Of a stretch of 64,000 bases of DNA, positions 60,501 to 64,000 are shown piece by piece. The position numbers and the translations under genes are program-made. A model generated the notes under the pieces. The model was not told where the DNA came from. It saw only the letters and a program-made list of their open reading frames with translations, and did no database searches. Source of the DNA: Fomes fomentarius (lineage: Eukaryota; Basidiomycota; Agaricomycetes; Polyporales; Polyporaceae); assembly GCA_022606135.1 (NCBI GenBank), contig JABYQN010000003.1, forward strand, positions 372,001 through 436,000, given 5' to 3'. Within the stretch, counting starts at the first letter, position 1. Every line of letters starts with the position of its first letter.

Positions 60501-63170
60501 ATCTGCACGCTCCTCGCACGGCCTGGAGGTGCGCGCGCAGCATGTCTCCCAGGTCCCTCGACCCTGGCCTTCGCGTATGCTGCGTGGACGTCTCTAAAGC
60601 GTGTATCAGGTGGGAGTAGGCAGCGAATGAGTTACGTACACGCGGCCGTCTGCGACCCAACGTGCAGAACTAGCCAACTGAGAAATCCTGGGCATTAACA
60701 AGCCGAAACTGTATGCGCGGACGCAGGACACAGGACGCCACCAAGTTTCGCCGCGGCCAAGCACGTCGACGGTCCCACGAGAGCATGCATCACTATCAAG
60801 CGAGGAGCGATGCTTTCAGGAAGCGACTACCCCGGTTATGAGATATGACGAGACCCTCAGCTGTGGCATCACTACATCGTACGAACGTCGAACTTCGAAT
60901 ATGTTCCATGGTCAGAACTTCAATTTCCTTGTCAATCTAGGCTCACTTACGAAAACCTTCGTGGACTTGGTCTGGACGCTCGAAACCAGTTCTAAGCTCG
61001 TCCCTTCTTCGGATCCACCATGTCTGCATGACACGGACTCAACACCCAAGCGAGACTTGCGCCTGGAAGATCGATATGAGCATAACATCGTGGACTTCCC
61101 AACCAGAAGCGCACCAACATATCATCCGGTGGCGGTACTAGTGCCACCATATACTTGCACGGAAGTGACGGCTAGGCAGAGCTTCCTGTGACGGCGGTAG
61201 ATCCGCAGATTCCCTTGCTCCGTGCACTCGAGTCTCTTCCCCCCATCTGCCGTTGAGAAACTTGATTGGCAACACCCCGCCTATTCATGACCATCAAGGT
61301 GCCATATTTAGCTTGAGCCTGGGGGCCGTGCAGGCGACGGGCGACGGTAGGGAGTCGGGAAGGCAACTTGAGTCCGCGACGGCGGCGCGAGCCTCCTCGC
61401 GTTTATGCGCTGCCGGCGGCCTGCCACTCCTGACAGGATCCGGATTCTGGTGAGTGGACACGGGTTAAGGAAAATAAGATTGAGCAGCATGCATGTTGGC
61501 AACCGGACGCCGCAACATGATGTCTGTGCATGATGTCTGTGGTAATCAGTTGTCACGCACTGGTGAATTCGTGGAAGCGGTCTGCGTGCGTCTTCGGGAT
61601 CGCAGCAGTAGCATGGAGAAGTACATGGGTGTCAGTGATCCAGCCCGATGCTTGGGGCCAAGGCATATTCGTGCTTAGAACGCGTGAACCGATGCTAAGC
61701 AAGGTATCAAGTCGAAGGATTGGGGTCGAGACGATGTCGAGGACGATTTCCGCTTGGGCTGGCCTGGACCCGGAGACCATGAGAAACCACGGGAGGAGCT
61801 TTACGGAGTGCTCGGGCGCCGCGGCGAGGAGGACCCTATGTAGACCCTGTGTGGATGTTGAGGAAGCCGGAACGGGTGTGGATGAGCTACCATGCATACA
61901 AATTCAATGCACTGGAGTCTGGACAGAGCGCGCTCTTACTAGTAGCACAACCGGTTAGCGCGACGACGACCACGGGCAAGGTGGATATACGTATGACAGA
62001 TTGTCGGAGCTCCTTGGGAACACCAGGTTTTTCGCTCACATACCGGGATATGTGGGAAATCAGCAGCATTCGTAGTTTACGGCGTGCTTGCTTACGTGAG
62101 TGAGCATGCACTAGTAATGTTGTAACTCACAGACTGGAACGAGGGTGCGAATATCGCTTCTGTGGCCCGAGGACAGGCAGACCAGCTCGCAAATTAGCCA
62201 TTGACGGAAGCTTTGCGTATGATCGCATCCTTCACGGCAGCAAAAAAGAGGCAGAGGCAAGCTCGGCATAGCATTGCACCGAAAGCATCCAACACAACGG
62301 GGACGTAGTACGGACACGAAGTGAAAGATCCATCTCAAGTCTGGTCTACCACGTACCTTAGCCCCAAACCATTTCCTGTCCAGTCTCCAAGTGTCCTGCA
62401 CGGGCTATCAAGCTCATACGTGTCTCGGTTTTTGCAAAGTGCGGCGGGCTTGTTGTGTTCGATGTCAGTCGTAGGTGTACATAGTCAAAGACAGTCGCGG
62501 TGCAGAGTCAAACGGTCTCCAGTACGAGAAGCGCCGGACCAACGTCAGTCCGAATGTCCAACTACTCAGACTTGGGAATCGGTTCGGTACATACCTACTG
62601 GCAACCAAGTAGTCTGGGTCAGCCCTACCTCAAGGCCTCGCCCTTGTTTGAAGGCTTGACCGGCGTTGATCAATGCACCCTCGACGTCCTTTTCTCTCTC
62701 CATAAAGCGCCATGATAGCCGGCGTTCCGTTACACTGTCAGCCTCCAGGTAGAGTCCGCCCACGACATCCGTACGCAGAGCTTGGCAACGCACTAATTTC
62801 AAACGATTGACGTGGCCAAAACCGGAGTCCTGCTAGTCATTGAGTGAACGTATTCGCATGCTAACTATGTATTGCTGGACACGAACATACATTCAAACCA
62901 AAGAGCTCGGGTACCCGGATTCATACGAGAGCATCGACAGACAACTCTGGAGAGTGGAAACATTTGTGCCAAAGACTGATTAACCGCATGGCCAGTGGGA
63001 AGAGAAAGAGAAACAGCCAGCGGTATGCCCAGCCTAAGACTCGCAAGATCGCTATGCTCGGTCGTTGAACCGCGCCCTGAGACGAAGGCCCAAGGCAAAA
63101 ACGTCCCACAGAGCAGAAACGCCAGCTTCAGAGACCGAGTTGACTGTAGAAAGTATCTCGCCCCCGACCA

Positions 63171-63178
63171 TTTATATA
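63171..63178 (-). promoter_or_regulatory. TATA box, right-arm copy
   Basis: TATATAAA on the minus strand, partner of 9175-9182, about 40 bases before the CTG-started leader frame at 63131. Confidence 0.5.
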
Positions 63179-63689
63179 CCGCGACTCTCAGACGCCCATT
63201 AGGCCCGTGCGCTCGGCGCTCCCTCTCGGAGTCGCCACGTGGCCAGAGGGACGCGCGGTATATTCGGCGCAATTTGCGAGGCATCACTCTCATCGAAAGT
63301 TACACCTCGCAGGCTGATATCTGGGATCCTCTCTCTGTGTCTCTTGTGCTCGGGAGGACCTTGAACTCTTTGTGGGGGAGAACGAACCCTCCATCTCAAG
63401 ATCGTACCGACCTCAATATTTGTCGGGAGCGGCCCGTGTTGGAGTTACACATCCATTTGACTTGCAGTGTACGTTGTCTAGCATCTTCTTGCAATACAAG
63501 TCTTCGTGCTATCCTCCGCTGTGTGTGGTTTGATGTAAAACGGAGAGAATAATCGTTGAGGACTAGTTGGTCGACGATCAAGGATACCTCGCTGTGCCTG
63601 TGGCAAGTCATGTTTGACTTTGGAGGGCGTGACGATCAGCGTAGAGGAAAGTATATGCTATTTCGTGCGCCGGTCCTAAATCACATTGG

Positions 63690-64000
63690 CAGTTCTGGCT
63701 CAGGTCCAACATGTGTCCTCAGGATAGGCAAGTCGTCCGTCCTCCTGTGTTCCACTTCTCCGTCCTCCTGTGTTCCACTTCTCCGTCCTCCTGTGTTTCA
63801 CGTCAGACATGTCCTGCGCGACGACGCGCTCAGCTTGCATGGACGGATGCAGCTCGTCGAACCTATGCCAGATCATCAGCGACCCAGAACATATGAACTC
63901 CCGGGGCAACGTTCCAGAGGAACCTATTTTGATCGGTTCCAACAGTGTCCGTGCATTCGCCGGCATCGCCGGTGCTCTCTCACTCCTTGAAGACGCACGC
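63690..64000 (-). pseudogene. SGNH/CE16-type esterase 3' end, third copy (truncated by window)
   Basis: Minus-strand copy of the esterase end seen at 8386-8600: the block V motif FDELHPSMQAERVVAQ is readable near 63830-63870, preceded by an intron-like gap. The same in-frame stop as in the left copy lies before it (TCTTCAAGGAGTGAG region near 63975), so both arms were already broken, or one was copied from the other. The 5' part lies outside the window. Confidence 0.7.
63732..63800 (+). repeat. 23-bp tandem repeat, about three units, right arm only
   Basis: Units of CGTCCTCCTGTGTTCCACTT plus three more bases, repeated about three times. The matching place in the left arm (8587-8613) has a single unit, so the array expanded after the arms separated or collapsed on the left. 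Confidence 0.8.

Larger units (their letters stand above)
54520..64000 (-). repeat. Right arm of ~9.5 kb inverted repeat (continues past window)
   Basis: Reverse-complement partner of 8386-17832, colinear throughout. It contains the same decayed features on the minus strand: the Cys-rich frame at 54464-54889, the NFNF exon-like stretch near 60900, the CTG-started leader at 63131 and the SGNH esterase 3' end beyond 63690. Differences from the left arm are scattered SNPs and small indels, so it is not a perfect assembly echo. Confidence 0.93.

Noticed and set aside
8386..64000. Whole inverted repeat as a simple assembly echo
   Set aside because: The arms differ by many SNPs and indels and enclose 36.7 kb of unique DNA; a haplotype mis-join remains possible and is kept as a refuting test.

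Overview
The window looks like nuclear DNA of a wood-decay basidiomycete (Agaricomycetes, most likely Polyporales). Genes are split by many short GT-AG introns. The families are typical of such genomes: a STE3-type pheromone receptor with five exons, a DUF6533 membrane protein, an F-box/LRR-like protein, SGNH esterases of the CE16 kind, a GT61-like glycosyltransferase fragment and a basidiomycete GATA factor with poly-Q tracts. The genus cannot be read from sequence alone.

The dominant structure is a pair of long, imperfect inverted repeats of about 9.5 kb. The left arm is about 8386-17832. The right arm is about 54520-64000 and runs off the window end. Paired positions sum to about 72,350-72,400 throughout, so the arms are colinear. 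They differ by many SNPs and small indels. Neither arm holds a convincing intact gene. They enclose about 36.7 kb (17833-54519) that contains an intact pheromone receptor, the sort of gene found at the B (P/R) mating-type locus. A decayed receptor fragment lies outside the arms at about 930-1512.

Region by region: 1-8385 is a repeat-rich left flank with a STE3 remnant, two direct copies of a block ending in broken CE16-type esterases, an F-box gene (2765-4225) and a small secreted Cys-rich protein (6216-6674). 8386-17832 is the left inverted arm. 17833-21300 holds a GT61-like remnant and a frameshifted HSL-type alpha/beta hydrolase. 21990-25350 holds a CpG-poor DUF6533 gene between direct repeats. 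25751-28974 is a coiled-coil protein. 31539-32498 is a TRIP4/Rqt4-type zinc-finger gene directly behind the receptor (32942-34497, minus strand). 34498-46906 is gene-poor and rich in simple repeats. 46907-48836 is a GATA transcription factor. 48837-54519 shows no recognisable gene. 54520-64000 is the right inverted arm.

The intact genes that appear functional are the receptor (pheromone sensing), the TRIP4-like gene (ribosome quality control by homology), the GATA factor (transcription), DUF6533, F-box, coiled-coil and small secreted genes. No pheromone precursor with a clear C-terminal CaaX box was found by eye, so whether this is a working mating locus or an orphan receptor remains open. 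Exon boundaries were set by hand and may be off by a few bases.
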